64,000 bases of DNA from assembly GCF_005403045.1 (NCBI RefSeq), contig NZ_BJCL01000002.1, positions 558,001-622,000 of the forward strand, read 5' to 3'. The stretch is from Pseudaquabacterium pictum (GTDB lineage Bacteria > Pseudomonadota > Gammaproteobacteria > Burkholderiales > Burkholderiaceae_C). The notes under the pieces are model-generated. The model was given only the letters and a program-made list of their open reading frames with translations, was not told where the DNA came from and did no database searches. Every line of letters begins with the position of its first letter. The first letter of the stretch is position 1. A program made the translations under genes and the position numbers. Below, piece by piece: positions 17,408 to 26,158 of the stretch.

Positions 17408-18396
17408 CCCTGCGCATGTTTCCTGGCGCCATCACCGACATCGCCGGCCTCGCGGTCGGGCACTTCACGGACACCCGCCGCCCCACCGGCTGCACCGTGC
17501 TGCTGTGCCCGCAGGGCGCGGTGGCCGGCGTCGATGTGCGCGGCGCCGCCCCCGGCACCCGCGAGACCGACCTGCTGCACCCGCTGGCCACGCTGGAGCA
17601 GGTGCATGCCATCCTGCTGACCGGCGGCAGTGCGTTCGGGCTGGATGCAGCCACCGGCGTGATGCGCTGGCTGGAGGAACAGGGCCATGGCGTGCAGGTC
17701 GGCCCGGCCCGGGTGCCCATCGTGCCCGCCGCCGTGCTGTTCGACCTGTGGGTGGGCGATGCCCGCATCCGCCCCGATGCCGCCAGCGGCCACGCGGCCT
17801 GTGAAGCCGCCACCACCGCCCACCCGGCCCAGGGCAGCGTGGGCGCCGGCACCGGCGCCAGCGTGGGCAAGCTGTTCGGCATCGGCCGGGCGATGAAGGG
17901 CGGCATCGGCACGGCGTCGCTCAAGGTGGGGGCCATCACGGTGGGCGCGCTGGTGGCGGTCAACGCCATCGGCGATGTGGTCGACCCCGCCAGCGGCCGG
18001 GTGCTGGCCGGTGCCCGCGCCGACGACGGCCGCACCCCGCTGGACACCCTGGCCGCCATCATCGACGGCCAGCTGCCCGCCCACCTGATGGACGGCATGG
18101 CCACCACCATCGGCATCGTCGCCACCGATGCGAAGCTCACCAAGGCCCAGGCCAACAAGCTGGCCAGCATGGCCCACGACGGCCTGTCGCGCAGCATCAA
18201 CCCGGTGCACACCGCCGGCGATGGCGACGCGCTGTTCGCCGTGGCCACCGGCGGCAGCGGCAAGCCCGGCCACATGACGGTGCTGGGCGCGCTGGCCGCC
18301 GAGGTGACCGCCCGCGCCGTGCTGAACGCCGTGCGCGCCGCCCACGGCCTGGCCGAACCCAACCTGCCCAGCGCCCGCGACCTGGGCCTGGCATGA
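17404..18396 (+). CDS. P1 family peptidase (DmpA/BapA-like self-processing aminopeptidase)
   Basis: A 330-residue member of the P1/S58 peptidase family: Ntn-fold enzymes that cleave themselves before a nucleophilic Ser or Thr and then act as aminopeptidase, amidase or beta-peptidase. Visible blocks are GLAVGHFTD and GCTVLLCPQGAVAGVDVRG at the start, LLTGGSAFGLDAATGVM, GSVGAGTGASVGK, and the GGIGTASLKVG region where the cleavage site and nucleophile are expected. A start at ATG 17416 (MFPGAITD) is also possible and fits the family length. Cytoplasmic; substrate unknown. Confidence 0.85.
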   Translation: MTLRMFPGAITDIAGLAVGHFTDTRRPTGCTVLLCPQGAVAGVDVRGAAPGTRETDLLHPLATLEQVHAILLTGGSAFGLDAATGVMRWLEEQGHGVQVGPARVPIVPAAVLFDLWVGDARIRPDAASGHAACEAATTAHPAQGSVGAGTGASVGKLFGIGRAMKGGIGTASLKVGAITVGALVAVNAIGDVVDPASGRVLAGARADDGRTPLDTLAAIIDGQLPAHLMDGMATTIGIVATDAKLTKAQANKLASMAHDGLSRSINPVHTAGDGDALFAVATGGSGKPGHMTVLGALAAEVTARAVLNAVRAAHGLAEPNLPSARDLGLA

Positions 18397-18425
18397 CCCC
18401 CACAACAACCACGGAGACCGCTCTG

Positions 18426-19820
18426 ATGCACACCCCCTTGCTGCGCCGCCGCGCCCTGCTCACCCTGGCCACGGCTGGCCTGCTGTCGGCCTGCGCCACG
18501 CCGCCCGGCGGCACCCCCAGCGCGGATGCACAACCGCCCATCGTGTTCGTGCACGGCAACGGCGACACCGCGGCGCTGTGGACCACCACGCTGTGGCGCT
18601 GGGAGAGCAACGGCTGGCCCCGCGCCAGGCTGCATGCGGTCGATTTCCCCTACCCCTCGGCCCGCGACGACAACGGCGTGGAGCAGGCCGGCCGCAGCTC
18701 GGCCGACGACCAGATGCGCCACCTGGCCGCCGAGGTCGACAAGGTGCTGGCAGCCACCGGCGCGGTGAAGGTGGTGCTGATGGGCAACAGCCGCGGCGGC
18801 AATGCCATCCGCCACTACATCGCCAACGGCGGCGGTGCGGCCAAGGTGTCGCATGCCATCCTGGGCGGCACGCCCAACCACGGCGTCTGGTCCAACCCCG
18901 GCTTCCGGCCGAACAACGAGTTCAACGGCGCCGGGCCGTTCCTGACCGCGCTGAACGCGCCCAAGGGCCCGAACGGTGACGAGGTGACGCCGGGCGTGCA
19001 GTGGATGACGATCCGCTCCGACAACAACGACAAGTTCGCCCAGCCCGACGGCGTGTGGATCGGCGCCAAGGGCACGCCGACCAACGTCACCTTCGACGGC
19101 CCGGCGCTCAAGGGCGCCAACAATGTGGTGCTGCCGGGGCGCGACCACCGCGAGGTCAGCTACCACCCCGAGGCCTTTGCGGCAGCCTTCCGCTTCGTCA
19201 CCGGCCGGGCGCCAACCACCACCAGCCCGCTGCACATCACGCCCGAGGCCGCCATCAGCCTGTCGGGCAAGGTGAGCGGCTTCACCGCCGGCGGGCCGAC
19301 CAACCTGCCGCTGCCCGGCGCGCGGCTGCAGGTGTTCGCCACCGATGCCGCCACCGGCGAGCGCCGCGGCGCCGCGCTGGTCGACCAGACCATTGGCGCC
19401 GACGGCCGCTGGGGCCCGCTGCGCACCGACAGCCGCACGCCGCTGGAATTCGTGCTCGAGGCGCCGGGCGCGGCCATCAGCCACACCTACCGGTCTCCGT
19501 TCCTGCGCTCGTCGGACATCGTGCACCTGCGCCCCGAGCGGGCAATTGCCGATGCCGACAAGGACGCCGCCGCCATCGCCACCTTCAGCCGCCCGCGCGC
19601 CTACTTCGGCCTGCCGCGCGACGTGGTGCTGCTCAACGGCGAGACGGCGCCCGGCATCCCGCCCGGCGTGGCCGGCGTGGCCACGGCCAAGCGCAAGTTC
19701 AGCGCCGCGGGCCAGCAGGTGACCGGCGAGTTCCGCTCCGGCATCGTCAGCGAGCGCATCACCGGCCGCACCTGGCCGGCGGCCGAGCGCCGGGTGACGG
19801 TGCTCGAACTGCACGAGTGA
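18426..19820 (+). CDS. Alpha/beta hydrolase lipoprotein (lipase-like)
   Basis: A 464-residue exported hydrolase. The N-terminus has RRRALLTLATAGLLSAC, a lipobox with a twin-arginine-like RRR, so the protein is probably lipid-anchored in the envelope. The catalytic domain has IVFVHGNGDTAALW as oxyanion loop, GNSRGG with nucleophile Ser122, and a His in LPGRDHREVSYHP. The C-terminal ~200 residues form beta-rich domains (LHITPEAAISLSGKVSG, LPGARLQVFATDAATGE) resembling carboxypeptidase-regulatory folds. The start was chosen at ATG 18426 behind a GGAGACC site; an upstream ATG overlaps the previous stop. Substrate may be lipid or polyester; not resolved. Confidence 0.82.
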   Translation: MHTPLLRRRALLTLATAGLLSACATPPGGTPSADAQPPIVFVHGNGDTAALWTTTLWRWESNGWPRARLHAVDFPYPSARDDNGVEQAGRSSADDQMRHLAAEVDKVLAATGAVKVVLMGNSRGGNAIRHYIANGGGAAKVSHAILGGTPNHGVWSNPGFRPNNEFNGAGPFLTALNAPKGPNGDEVTPGVQWMTIRSDNNDKFAQPDGVWIGAKGTPTNVTFDGPALKGANNVVLPGRDHREVSYHPEAFAAAFRFVTGRAPTTTSPLHITPEAAISLSGKVSGFTAGGPTNLPLPGARLQVFATDAATGERRGAALVDQTIGADGRWGPLRTDSRTPLEFVLEAPGAAISHTYRSPFLRSSDIVHLRPERAIADADKDAAAIATFSRPRAYFGLPRDVVLLNGETAPGIPPGVAGVATAKRKFSAAGQQVTGEFRSGIVSERITGRTWPAAERRVTVLELHE

Positions 19821-19827
19821 CCTGCCG

Positions 19828-20541
19828 ATGCGCATCGATGATCTGCTGTTCAGCCAGGGCTTCGGCACCCGCCGGGTCTGCGCCGGCCTGGTGGCCGCGG
19901 GCCAGGTGCGGGTGGCCGGCGCGGTGGTCACCGATCCGACGCAGGCGTTCGAGCCAGAGGGCCTGCAGTTCGCCGTCGATGGCCAGGCCTGGACCTGGTA
20001 CGCCACCGCCCTGGTGCTGCTGCACAAGCCGGCCGGCTATGAATGCAGCCAGAAGCCCAAGCACCACCCCAGCGTGATGCTGCTGCTGCCGCCGCCGCTG
20101 CGCCAGCGCGGTGTGCAGCCGGTGGGCCGGCTGGACCAGGACACCACCGGCCTCTTGCTGCTGACCGACGACGGCACGCTGATCCACCGCCTCACCTCGC
20201 CCAAGCACCATGTGCCCAAGGTCTACGAGGTGCAGACCGCCCGGCCGGTGGAGGCCGCCCAGGTGCAGCGCCTGCTGGACGGCGTGGTGCTGGACGACGA
20301 CCCCAAGCCGGTGCGCGCCGAAGGCTGCGTGGCCACCGGCGAGCACGCGCTGCGGCTGACGCTGGTGCAGGGCAAGTACCACCAGGTCAAGCGCATGGTG
20401 GCGGCGGTGGGCAACCACTGCGAGGGCCTGCACCGCAGTGCTTTTGGGGCACTCACGCTGGCCGACGGCCCGGCACCAGGCCAGTGGCGCTTCGTCACCG
20501 ACACGGAGCGCGCGGCGCTGGTGGCCAAGCGGCCTGGCTGA
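19828..20541 (+). CDS. rsuA: 16S rRNA pseudouridine(516) synthase family protein
   Basis: A 237-residue enzyme with an N-terminal S4-like RNA-binding part (MRIDDLLFSQGFGTRRVCAGLVAAGQVRVAG) and the catalytic RsuA domain. The catalytic Asp is in GRLDQDTTGLLLLTDDG, and GKYHQVKRMVAAVGNHC is the conserved C-terminal block. It isomerises a uridine in small-subunit rRNA; RsuA in E. coli acts on U516. Paralogues of the RluB/E/F type are similar, so the exact target is likely but not certain. It converges with the barrel gene of the CHAT-protease set. Confidence 0.85.
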   Translation: MRIDDLLFSQGFGTRRVCAGLVAAGQVRVAGAVVTDPTQAFEPEGLQFAVDGQAWTWYATALVLLHKPAGYECSQKPKHHPSVMLLLPPPLRQRGVQPVGRLDQDTTGLLLLTDDGTLIHRLTSPKHHVPKVYEVQTARPVEAAQVQRLLDGVVLDDDPKPVRAEGCVATGEHALRLTLVQGKYHQVKRMVAAVGNHCEGLHRSAFGALTLADGPAPGQWRFVTDTERAALVAKRPG

Positions 20542-20551
20542 GCGGTCGCGG

Positions 20552-21304
20552 TCAGAAGCGCTGGCGCCAGCTCAGGCCCAAGGCCAGGTCGGGGCTGGCG
20601 CGTTCCCAGCCGCCGGTGAGGTGCAGCTGCCAGCGCCGGACGCCATCGCGCCAGGCCAGGTGCAACGTGGCTTCGCCCAGCGGGCCCAGGCGGCCGATGG
20701 CTTCGCGCCAGTCGATGCCGGCACCCAGTTCCCAGGCGGGTGACAGCGCGCGCTGCACGCCCACACCGCCATACCAGGGGTTGCGGTAGGGATGGAAGCC
20801 CGCTGGATCGCCGGTGTGGCGCCAACCCAGGTGGGCCAGCCACTGCGCGCCGGCGGCGTTGTGGTCCAGATCGACCTGCAGCGCCACATCACGCCCGCCG
20901 GTGCCCAGGCCGCGGCCGGCGTCGCCGCTGGCCAGCTTGAACTTCAGCACCAGGTCCAGCCCCGGCCAGGCGTCGGCCTCGCGCAGCGCCAGGCGGCCGC
21001 GCCACCACACATCGCCCAGGCCCTGCACCTGGCTGCCGCCGGCGCCATTGGCCTCGGGCAGGCCGCTGCCACCGGGGTTGTGCACCCGCAGCCAGGGCAG
21101 CTGCACGTCGATCCACCAGCCCGCGCCGTGGTAGCGGGCGGCCAGCGTGGTCTGGTCAATGGTGGTGCGGCTGGCCTCGCCGTAGCGGCCCTGCGACCGC
21201 TCGTGGGCCAAGCGCAGATCGATCCGGCCCGGCGCGGGCTGGGCCGCCGCCAGGGCCGGCAGCAGGGCCGCCAGCAGCGCAGGCCAGACGCGGCGCACCG
21301 ACAT
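20552..21304 (-). CDS. Predicted outer-membrane beta-barrel protein
   Basis: A 250-residue protein with a signal peptide (VWPALLAALLPALAAAQP). The rest alternates polar and hydrophobic residues in short strands with aromatic girdles (WWIDVQLPWLRVHN, VWWRGRLALRE, LDLVLKFKLASGDAG), and it ends with a C-terminal Phe (LGLSWRQRF), a hallmark of BAM-inserted barrels. It resembles the broad transporter-like barrel group related to meta-pathway proteins; no specific substrate can be named. Its ATG follows the stop of the EK-repeat gene as TGATATG, a one-base gap, so translation is probably coupled. Confidence 0.7.
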   Translation of the reverse strand: MSVRRVWPALLAALLPALAAAQPAPGRIDLRLAHERSQGRYGEASRTTIDQTTLAARYHGAGWWIDVQLPWLRVHNPGGSGLPEANGAGGSQVQGLGDVWWRGRLALREADAWPGLDLVLKFKLASGDAGRGLGTGGRDVALQVDLDHNAAGAQWLAHLGWRHTGDPAGFHPYRNPWYGGVGVQRALSPAWELGAGIDWREAIGRLGPLGEATLHLAWRDGVRRWQLHLTGGWERASPDLALGLSWRQRF

Positions 21305-21305
21305 A

Positions 21306-21659
21306 TCAGCCGATCTTCTCGGGCTTCTCGGCCTTCTCGGGCTTCTCCGCCTTTTCCGGCTTCTCGGCCTTCTCAGGCTTCTCCACCTTTTCGGGGCGCT
21401 CGGCACGGGCCAGCAGCAGCGCCGGCGCCAGGCCCACCTTCTCGGGCTTCTCGGCCTTCTCGGGCTTTTCGGGCTTTTCCGCCTTCTCCGGCTTCTCGGC
21501 CTTCTCTGCCTTCTCGGCCTTTTCCGGGCGCTCGGCACGGGCCAGCAGCTGCGGCAGCGCGGCGTCGGTGCCCAGGGTCTGGCGGGGCGTCGGGGCGGCT
21601 TGCACGGCGGCCGACAGCAGGCCCAGCAGCAGCGCCGACATCAGGGTGGAACGGGTCAT
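21306..21659 (-). CDS. Secreted EK tripeptide-repeat protein
   Basis: Not a recognised family. It is a 117-residue protein with a clear signal peptide (MSALLLGLLSAAVQA). The mature ~96 residues include 10 units and then 9 units of (P/A/V)-E-K, each block introduced by the same segment LLARAERPEK. The two blocks are separated by VGLAPA, so an internal duplication is evident. The chain would be highly charged but nearly neutral overall and extended or helical. The P-E-K pattern recalls the Pro-rich spacer of TonB, which spans the periplasm. A GAGGA ribosome site precedes the ATG. Co-directional with and coupled to the barrel gene; a shared role at the envelope is inferred. Confidence 0.75.
   Translation of the reverse strand: MTRSTLMSALLLGLLSAAVQAAPTPRQTLGTDAALPQLLARAERPEKAEKAEKAEKPEKAEKPEKPEKAEKPEKVGLAPALLLARAERPEKVEKPEKAEKPEKAEKPEKAEKPEKIG
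21315..21395 (-). repeat. 9-base tandem repeat encoding nine EK tripeptides (block 2)
   Basis: Nine consecutive nine-base units, each coding (P/A/V)-E-K, with third-position variation (GAGAAG, GAAAAG). Proline and alanine alternate almost strictly. Copy-number change would not shift the frame. Confidence 0.9.
21438..21527 (-). repeat. 9-base tandem repeat encoding ten EK tripeptides (block 1)
   Basis: Ten consecutive nine-base units coding (P/A)-E-K. The order of Pro and Ala is less regular than in block 2. Synonymous differences between units show the repeat is not a very recent slippage product. Confidence 0.9.
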
Positions 21660-21688
21660 GGCAATCCTCTTGCATCGGTGGGAGGGAT

Positions 21689-21712
21689 GCGCCCCACCGG
21701 CTGGTGGGGCGC
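21689..21712 (-). promoter_or_regulatory. Perfect 10-bp hairpin in the leader of the EK-repeat gene
   Basis: The arms GCGCCCCACC and GGTGGGGCGC are fully complementary with a four-base loop, ending 30 bases before the ATG at 21659. It has no T-run and so is unlikely to be an intrinsic terminator for the upstream subtilase gene. A second, smaller inverted repeat (TAACA...TGTTA) lies about 30 bases further upstream. Together they suggest a structured leader or mRNA-processing site between the subtilase and EK-repeat genes. Confidence 0.5.
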
Positions 21713-21819
21713 GACATCCACCGGTCCTGGTGGCGTCGCTTAACAGAGGTGTTAGGTCGCCTGGAAATACCTGCCGATCTGCAAGCAGTTGTGACAGCGC
21801 CGTTGCCGGCGCAGCGCGC

Positions 21820-23127
21820 TCAGCGGCAGCGCTTGGGGTCGGCGGACAGCTGGGCCAGCGCGGCGGCCACATCCAGCTGCAGCTGGCGGCCACCCGACAG
21901 CTTGCTGCCGCTGGCAACCAGGCACCTGGCCAGGTCGCGCGCGGGCAGCTGCGGGAAGCGCGCGCGCACCAGCGCGGCGGCGCCGGCCACCAGCGGCGTG
22001 GCCATCGAGGTGCCGCTCCAGGTCGCATAGCCGCCGCCCGGCACGGCGCTGGTCACCCGGTCGCCCGGCGCGGCCAGGCTGATCCAGTTGCCGCTGTTGG
22101 AGAAGGACGCCAGCCGGCCCTGGGCATTGCTGGCCGCCACCGACAGCAGGCCGTAGGCGGATTCGGCCGCCGGCCAGGTGCGCAGGCTGGCGCTGCCATC
22201 GTTGCCGGCGCCGGCCACCACCACCGTGCCGCCCTGGGCGGCGCAGCGCTGGCGGTCGCCGTTGTAGCCGGCATCGCTGGTGTCCACCGCCGGATCGGGT
22301 GCATCGCCGGGGGCGATCAGGCTGCAGTTCACCAGCTGGTCGATGGTGCGCATCAGCTGGCTGGGCTGCAGGCCGGTCAGGCTCAGGTTGATGACCTGGG
22401 CGCCATCGGCGGTGGCCGGGTTGTGGTCGGGGTCGATGGCATGCAGCATGGCTTCGGCCAGCACCCAGGCATTGCCCTGGCCTTCGGCATCCAGCACCCG
22501 CAGCGGCAGGATGCGGGCGCCCGGCGCCACCCAGGCCACCAGGCCCGCCACATGGGTGCCATGGCCGTAGCCGGCCTGCGTCGGCTGGGCAGTCTCGGAC
22601 GGATCGGCATCACCATCGACGAAGTCCCAGCCCGGCAGCATGCGGCCGGCCAGCACCGGATGCGCCAGGTCGAAACCGGTGTCCAGCACCGCCACCGTGG
22701 TGCCGCTGCCGCTGGACTGGGCCTGGGCCCGTGGCAGGCCGATGGCCGCGCCGGCCCACTGCGCCGCGTAAGCCTGGGCGCTGCCGATGGTCCAGACATT
22801 GTTCTTGACCGACTCCGGGCTGGCGCGGCGCAGGTTGGGTTCGGCCACCAGGACACCGGGCTCGGTGGCCAGCGCGTCCACCACGGCGCCGACATCACCG
22901 CCGGCCGGTAACTTCAGCCGAAAGATCGGCCGTGCCCCGAAGCGGCCGACCAGGCTCAGACCATGCCTGGTCTGCAGCGGCGCCAGGTCGCCCGGGCTGC
23001 GCAGCACCAGCACCACCTCACCGGGCTCGGCGCTGACCGGGGTGCCGGCTGCCGCAGGCCCGGCCGACAGCGCGGCCAGCACCGCGGACACCGCGGCAGA
23101 CAGGGGGAGGTGGCGGGCTGTGGTCAT
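21820..23127 (-). CDS. Secreted S8 family serine peptidase (subtilase)
   Basis: A 435-residue subtilase with a signal peptide ending near AGPAAAG, an I9-like propeptide (residues ~35-105), and the S8 catalytic domain. The triad is Asp149 (VAVLDTGF), His189 (YGHGTHVAG) and Ser374 (SGTSMATP); the oxyanion Asn is in AGAGNDGS. It is therefore probably active in the periplasm or outside. The start MTTARHLPL was chosen at the signal peptide; longer frame upstream lacks one. It lies 168 bases downstream of the CHAT gene on the same strand, long enough for its own promoter. Confidence 0.9.
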   Translation of the reverse strand: MTTARHLPLSAAVSAVLAALSAGPAAAGTPVSAEPGEVVLVLRSPGDLAPLQTRHGLSLVGRFGARPIFRLKLPAGGDVGAVVDALATEPGVLVAEPNLRRASPESVKNNVWTIGSAQAYAAQWAGAAIGLPRAQAQSSGSGTTVAVLDTGFDLAHPVLAGRMLPGWDFVDGDADPSETAQPTQAGYGHGTHVAGLVAWVAPGARILPLRVLDAEGQGNAWVLAEAMLHAIDPDHNPATADGAQVINLSLTGLQPSQLMRTIDQLVNCSLIAPGDAPDPAVDTSDAGYNGDRQRCAAQGGTVVVAGAGNDGSASLRTWPAAESAYGLLSVAASNAQGRLASFSNSGNWISLAAPGDRVTSAVPGGGYATWSGTSMATPLVAGAAALVRARFPQLPARDLARCLVASGSKLSGGRQLQLDVAAALAQLSADPKRCR

Positions 23128-23295
23128 GGTGGTTCCGGAGCGGGGGATGCGGACAGAGCAGGCTGGCGGCCGCCAGATACCACGGCCCCCTTGAACGGGT
23201 GGGATCAAGCCAGTGGTGCCGCCTGAAATTGCAAAACCTGCATGTTGACGCGGGAACCGCCCCGGTTCATCCCGCACCACCTGAAACAAAGGGTG

Positions 23296-26151
23296 TCACC
23301 AGCCGCCGAACAGCACGAATCCGGACCAGAACGCCGGATGCGGGTGGCGGCACATCACCGCGGTCTGGGCATCGCCCAGGGCCTGGGCGGGCGACAGGCC
23401 ACGCTGCAGGCCGCGGTAGAAGTGGTCCATGAAGACGGCGGTGATGGCGTCGTCCACCGGCCACAGGCTGGCCAGCACCCGGGCCGCGCCGGCCACCAGG
23501 AAGGCGCGCACCAGACCCACCTGCTCGTCCCTGCCGGCATGGCCGGCCAGGCCGGTCTCGCAGGCGCTGAGCACCACCGTGCCGGCGCGCAGGCGCAGGG
23601 CCTCGGCACGCTCGGCGGTCAGCGGACCGTCGTGCAGGTGCAGGGCCGAGAACATCGGGTTGTCGCCGCGGAACTGGGCATGGCAGGCCAGGTGCAGCAC
23701 GTCGGCCTCGGCGGCATGCTGCTGCAGCACGGCCAGGCTGGCATCGGTGCCGGTGAAGGCCTGGCCCTGGGGGAACAGCGCGGCCACCTGGGCCGCCTCG
23801 GCGCCGGCATGCGGCAGGCGGCTGCTCTCGCCCAGTGCCAGCACCCGCGTCGGCGGCACCGGCGGGCGCTGCAGGCCGTGCAGCGCCACCTGCACGCTGG
23901 GCGCCTGCGCCAGCAGGTGGCGCTGGGCCAGGCAGGTCAGGCCGTCGTGCAGGGCGGCGAACGGCAGGCCGGCCAGGCCCTCGGCCGGCACCAGCAGCAC
24001 GCGGCGGGCGTCGGTCAGGGCATCGGCCAGCGGCGCCCACACCAGCGCATGCAGAGCCTGCAGCCGCTGCTGCACCCGCCGCTCCAGCAACGGCAGCTGG
24101 TCCTGCAGCGGCGCGGCGCCGTGGCGCAGTGCATCCAGCTGGAAGCGCGCCAGCCGCCAGGCGGCCTGCACCGCCTCCACCGAGGCCACCCGGCGCAGCA
24201 CCTGCACGCCGCGCCGCCGCACGATGCACACCAGCAGCTCGTCGCCCAGGCGGGCCTGCACCACCAGCGCATCGGCCGGCTGCAGCGCCGCGCGCAGCGC
24301 CGGCACGCTGAGGTGGCCCCGGCTGGCGCCCGGCACGACCGGACGGGCCAGGCGCTGGCGGCGCACCTGCTCCAGCAGATCGCGCTCGGCCCGGTGCAGG
24401 GTCTCGGCGAGGGACGCGGTGGGGCTGCCTTCGTCGGCCTGGCGCTGCAGGCGGCGGTGCAGCCACTGCAGGCGGGCGCGCAGGGCGTCGGCCTCGGCAT
24501 CGTCGCCCGGGGCGGCACCGGCGCGCAGGCGCTCGGCCAGTGCGCGGGCGCGCACCGAATCCAGCCGCTGCAGCACCCGGCTGGCCGTGGCGTTGCCGGG
24601 CTGGGCGTCGTGTGCCTGCAGTGCCAGCGCCAGCAAGCCCTGGTACGGCGCCAGGTGGTCGGCAAAGAACGCGCCGCGCAACTCATCGCCGGGCAGCGCC
24701 CGCCACTGGGATTCGAAGCGCTCCACCGCGGCCTGCAGGGCCCTTGCGGCGGCACCGTCATCGCCCTGCGCCAGTGCCGCCAGACCCACGCCGGCCTGGC
24801 CGCGGATCTGCAGGCCGCGGGCATGCAGCGCCTGGGCCTGGCGCAGGCTGCGGGCATACAGCACACGCGCCGCCCCGGCGTCGCCCTGGCGCAGCAGGGC
24901 GTCGGCCTCCACCAGGGCAGCCCGCACCGCCCCCTCGGGCTGACCGGCCTGGGTGAACAGCACGGCGGCCTGGGCAGCGTGGCCCTGCGCCTGGGCCGCC
25001 GGGGCGGCGCCGGCATCACCGGCCGGAACGGTGCCCTGTCCGACGGGCCGCGCGGGCGCCAGCGTTGCAGCGCGGTCCAGCGCCAGTTCGGCCTGGGCCA
25101 GCGCCACCGCGGCCTGGCCGGGCACCGACGCCTGCGCGGCGAACTGCGTTGCCGCCTCGGCCAGGGCCTGGGCCGCCAGCGGCGGCTGGCCCAGGCCCGA
25201 CAGCGCGCGCCCGCGCTGCAGCGCCGTCCAGGCGCGGTCGTCGGGCATGTCCAGCGCGGCCATCGCCGCCAGCGCGCGGTCGTACAGGGCCAGGGCCTCG
25301 GGCAGCAGGTGCAGCGCCAGGTAGGCATCGGCCAGCTGCTTCTCGGCAATGGCGCTGTGCTGCGGCAGCGCCAGCTGGGCATAGCTGCGGCGGGCACGCT
25401 CCAGACCGGCCAGCGCGGCGTCGTAGTGGCCGCGGGCCAGGTCCAGCAGGGCCATGGATTCATCGGCCAGCGCCTGCATCAGCGGCAGGCCGTGCTGGCC
25501 GGCGCGCATGCGGGCGCGGCTGTAGATGCGGGCGGCCTCGTCGAAGTCGGCCTGGGCGCTCAGCGCATCGCCCAGGCCGATGTCGGCCATCACCGAGTGC
25601 TCGGTGTCGCGCGCCCGGGCGAACAGCACCGCCGCCTGGCGGTAGTGGCGCGCGGCGTCGGCATGGTCGTCGCGCCGCATGTGCATGCTGCCCAGGTTCA
25701 GGCTCAGGCGGCTGGCGGCGGCCAGGTCGCCCAGGCTGACGAAGACCTGGCGGGCGGCGGCGCCGCAGGCCTCGGCCTGGTCATGCTGGCCCAGCATCGA
25801 CAGCGCCATCACCTTGGGCACCTGGGTCTGGGCGGCTTCCAGCGGCCGGCCCAGCCGCTGCCACAGCGCGGCGGCGGCATCCAGCTGCGCCACCGCCTCG
25901 GCCATGCGGCCCTGGTTCAGCCGCACCACGCCGGCCGTCCAGCGCGCCAGGGCCTGCACCTCGTCGAGCCCGGGCGAGGCATCGGCCAGCTGCTGCAGAT
26001 CGGCCGCCGCCTCGGCGGCGCGCTGGGGCGCGCTGGTCCAGGCGGCGTAGCACTGCTGCTTCAGGTCCCAGGCGCGCGCCAGGGCAGCGGCCGCGTCGGG
26101 GCCCCGTGCCTCCGGCTCCAGGGAGGGTCCGGCGTCGGCTGTCTGCACCAT
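23296..26151 (-). CDS. TPR-repeat CHAT-domain protease
   Basis: A 951-residue cytoplasmic protein. Residues ~15-600 are helical TPR-like repeats (for example AARHYRQAAVLFARARDTEHS and ARIYSRARMRAGQHGLPLMQ). The C-terminal ~300 residues are a CHAT domain, a caspase-like cysteine peptidase. The predicted dyad is His824 in LHLACHAQF and Cys864 in VVLSACETG; both are intact, although the Gly usually following the His is Ala. TPR-CHAT proteins are known as effectors in bacterial immunity and cell-death systems, for example the partner of the type III-E CRISPR effector. Here no nuclease is present. The gene follows the small unknown gene by seven bases and is likely co-transcribed with it. Confidence 0.9.
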   Translation of the reverse strand: MVQTADAGPSLEPEARGPDAAAALARAWDLKQQCYAAWTSAPQRAAEAAADLQQLADASPGLDEVQALARWTAGVVRLNQGRMAEAVAQLDAAAALWQRLGRPLEAAQTQVPKVMALSMLGQHDQAEACGAAARQVFVSLGDLAAASRLSLNLGSMHMRRDDHADAARHYRQAAVLFARARDTEHSVMADIGLGDALSAQADFDEAARIYSRARMRAGQHGLPLMQALADESMALLDLARGHYDAALAGLERARRSYAQLALPQHSAIAEKQLADAYLALHLLPEALALYDRALAAMAALDMPDDRAWTALQRGRALSGLGQPPLAAQALAEAATQFAAQASVPGQAAVALAQAELALDRAATLAPARPVGQGTVPAGDAGAAPAAQAQGHAAQAAVLFTQAGQPEGAVRAALVEADALLRQGDAGAARVLYARSLRQAQALHARGLQIRGQAGVGLAALAQGDDGAAARALQAAVERFESQWRALPGDELRGAFFADHLAPYQGLLALALQAHDAQPGNATASRVLQRLDSVRARALAERLRAGAAPGDDAEADALRARLQWLHRRLQRQADEGSPTASLAETLHRAERDLLEQVRRQRLARPVVPGASRGHLSVPALRAALQPADALVVQARLGDELLVCIVRRRGVQVLRRVASVEAVQAAWRLARFQLDALRHGAAPLQDQLPLLERRVQQRLQALHALVWAPLADALTDARRVLLVPAEGLAGLPFAALHDGLTCLAQRHLLAQAPSVQVALHGLQRPPVPPTRVLALGESSRLPHAGAEAAQVAALFPQGQAFTGTDASLAVLQQHAAEADVLHLACHAQFRGDNPMFSALHLHDGPLTAERAEALRLRAGTVVLSACETGLAGHAGRDEQVGLVRAFLVAGAARVLASLWPVDDAITAVFMDHFYRGLQRGLSPAQALGDAQTAVMCRHPHPAFWSGFVLFGGW

Positions 26152-26158
26152 GTCGACA

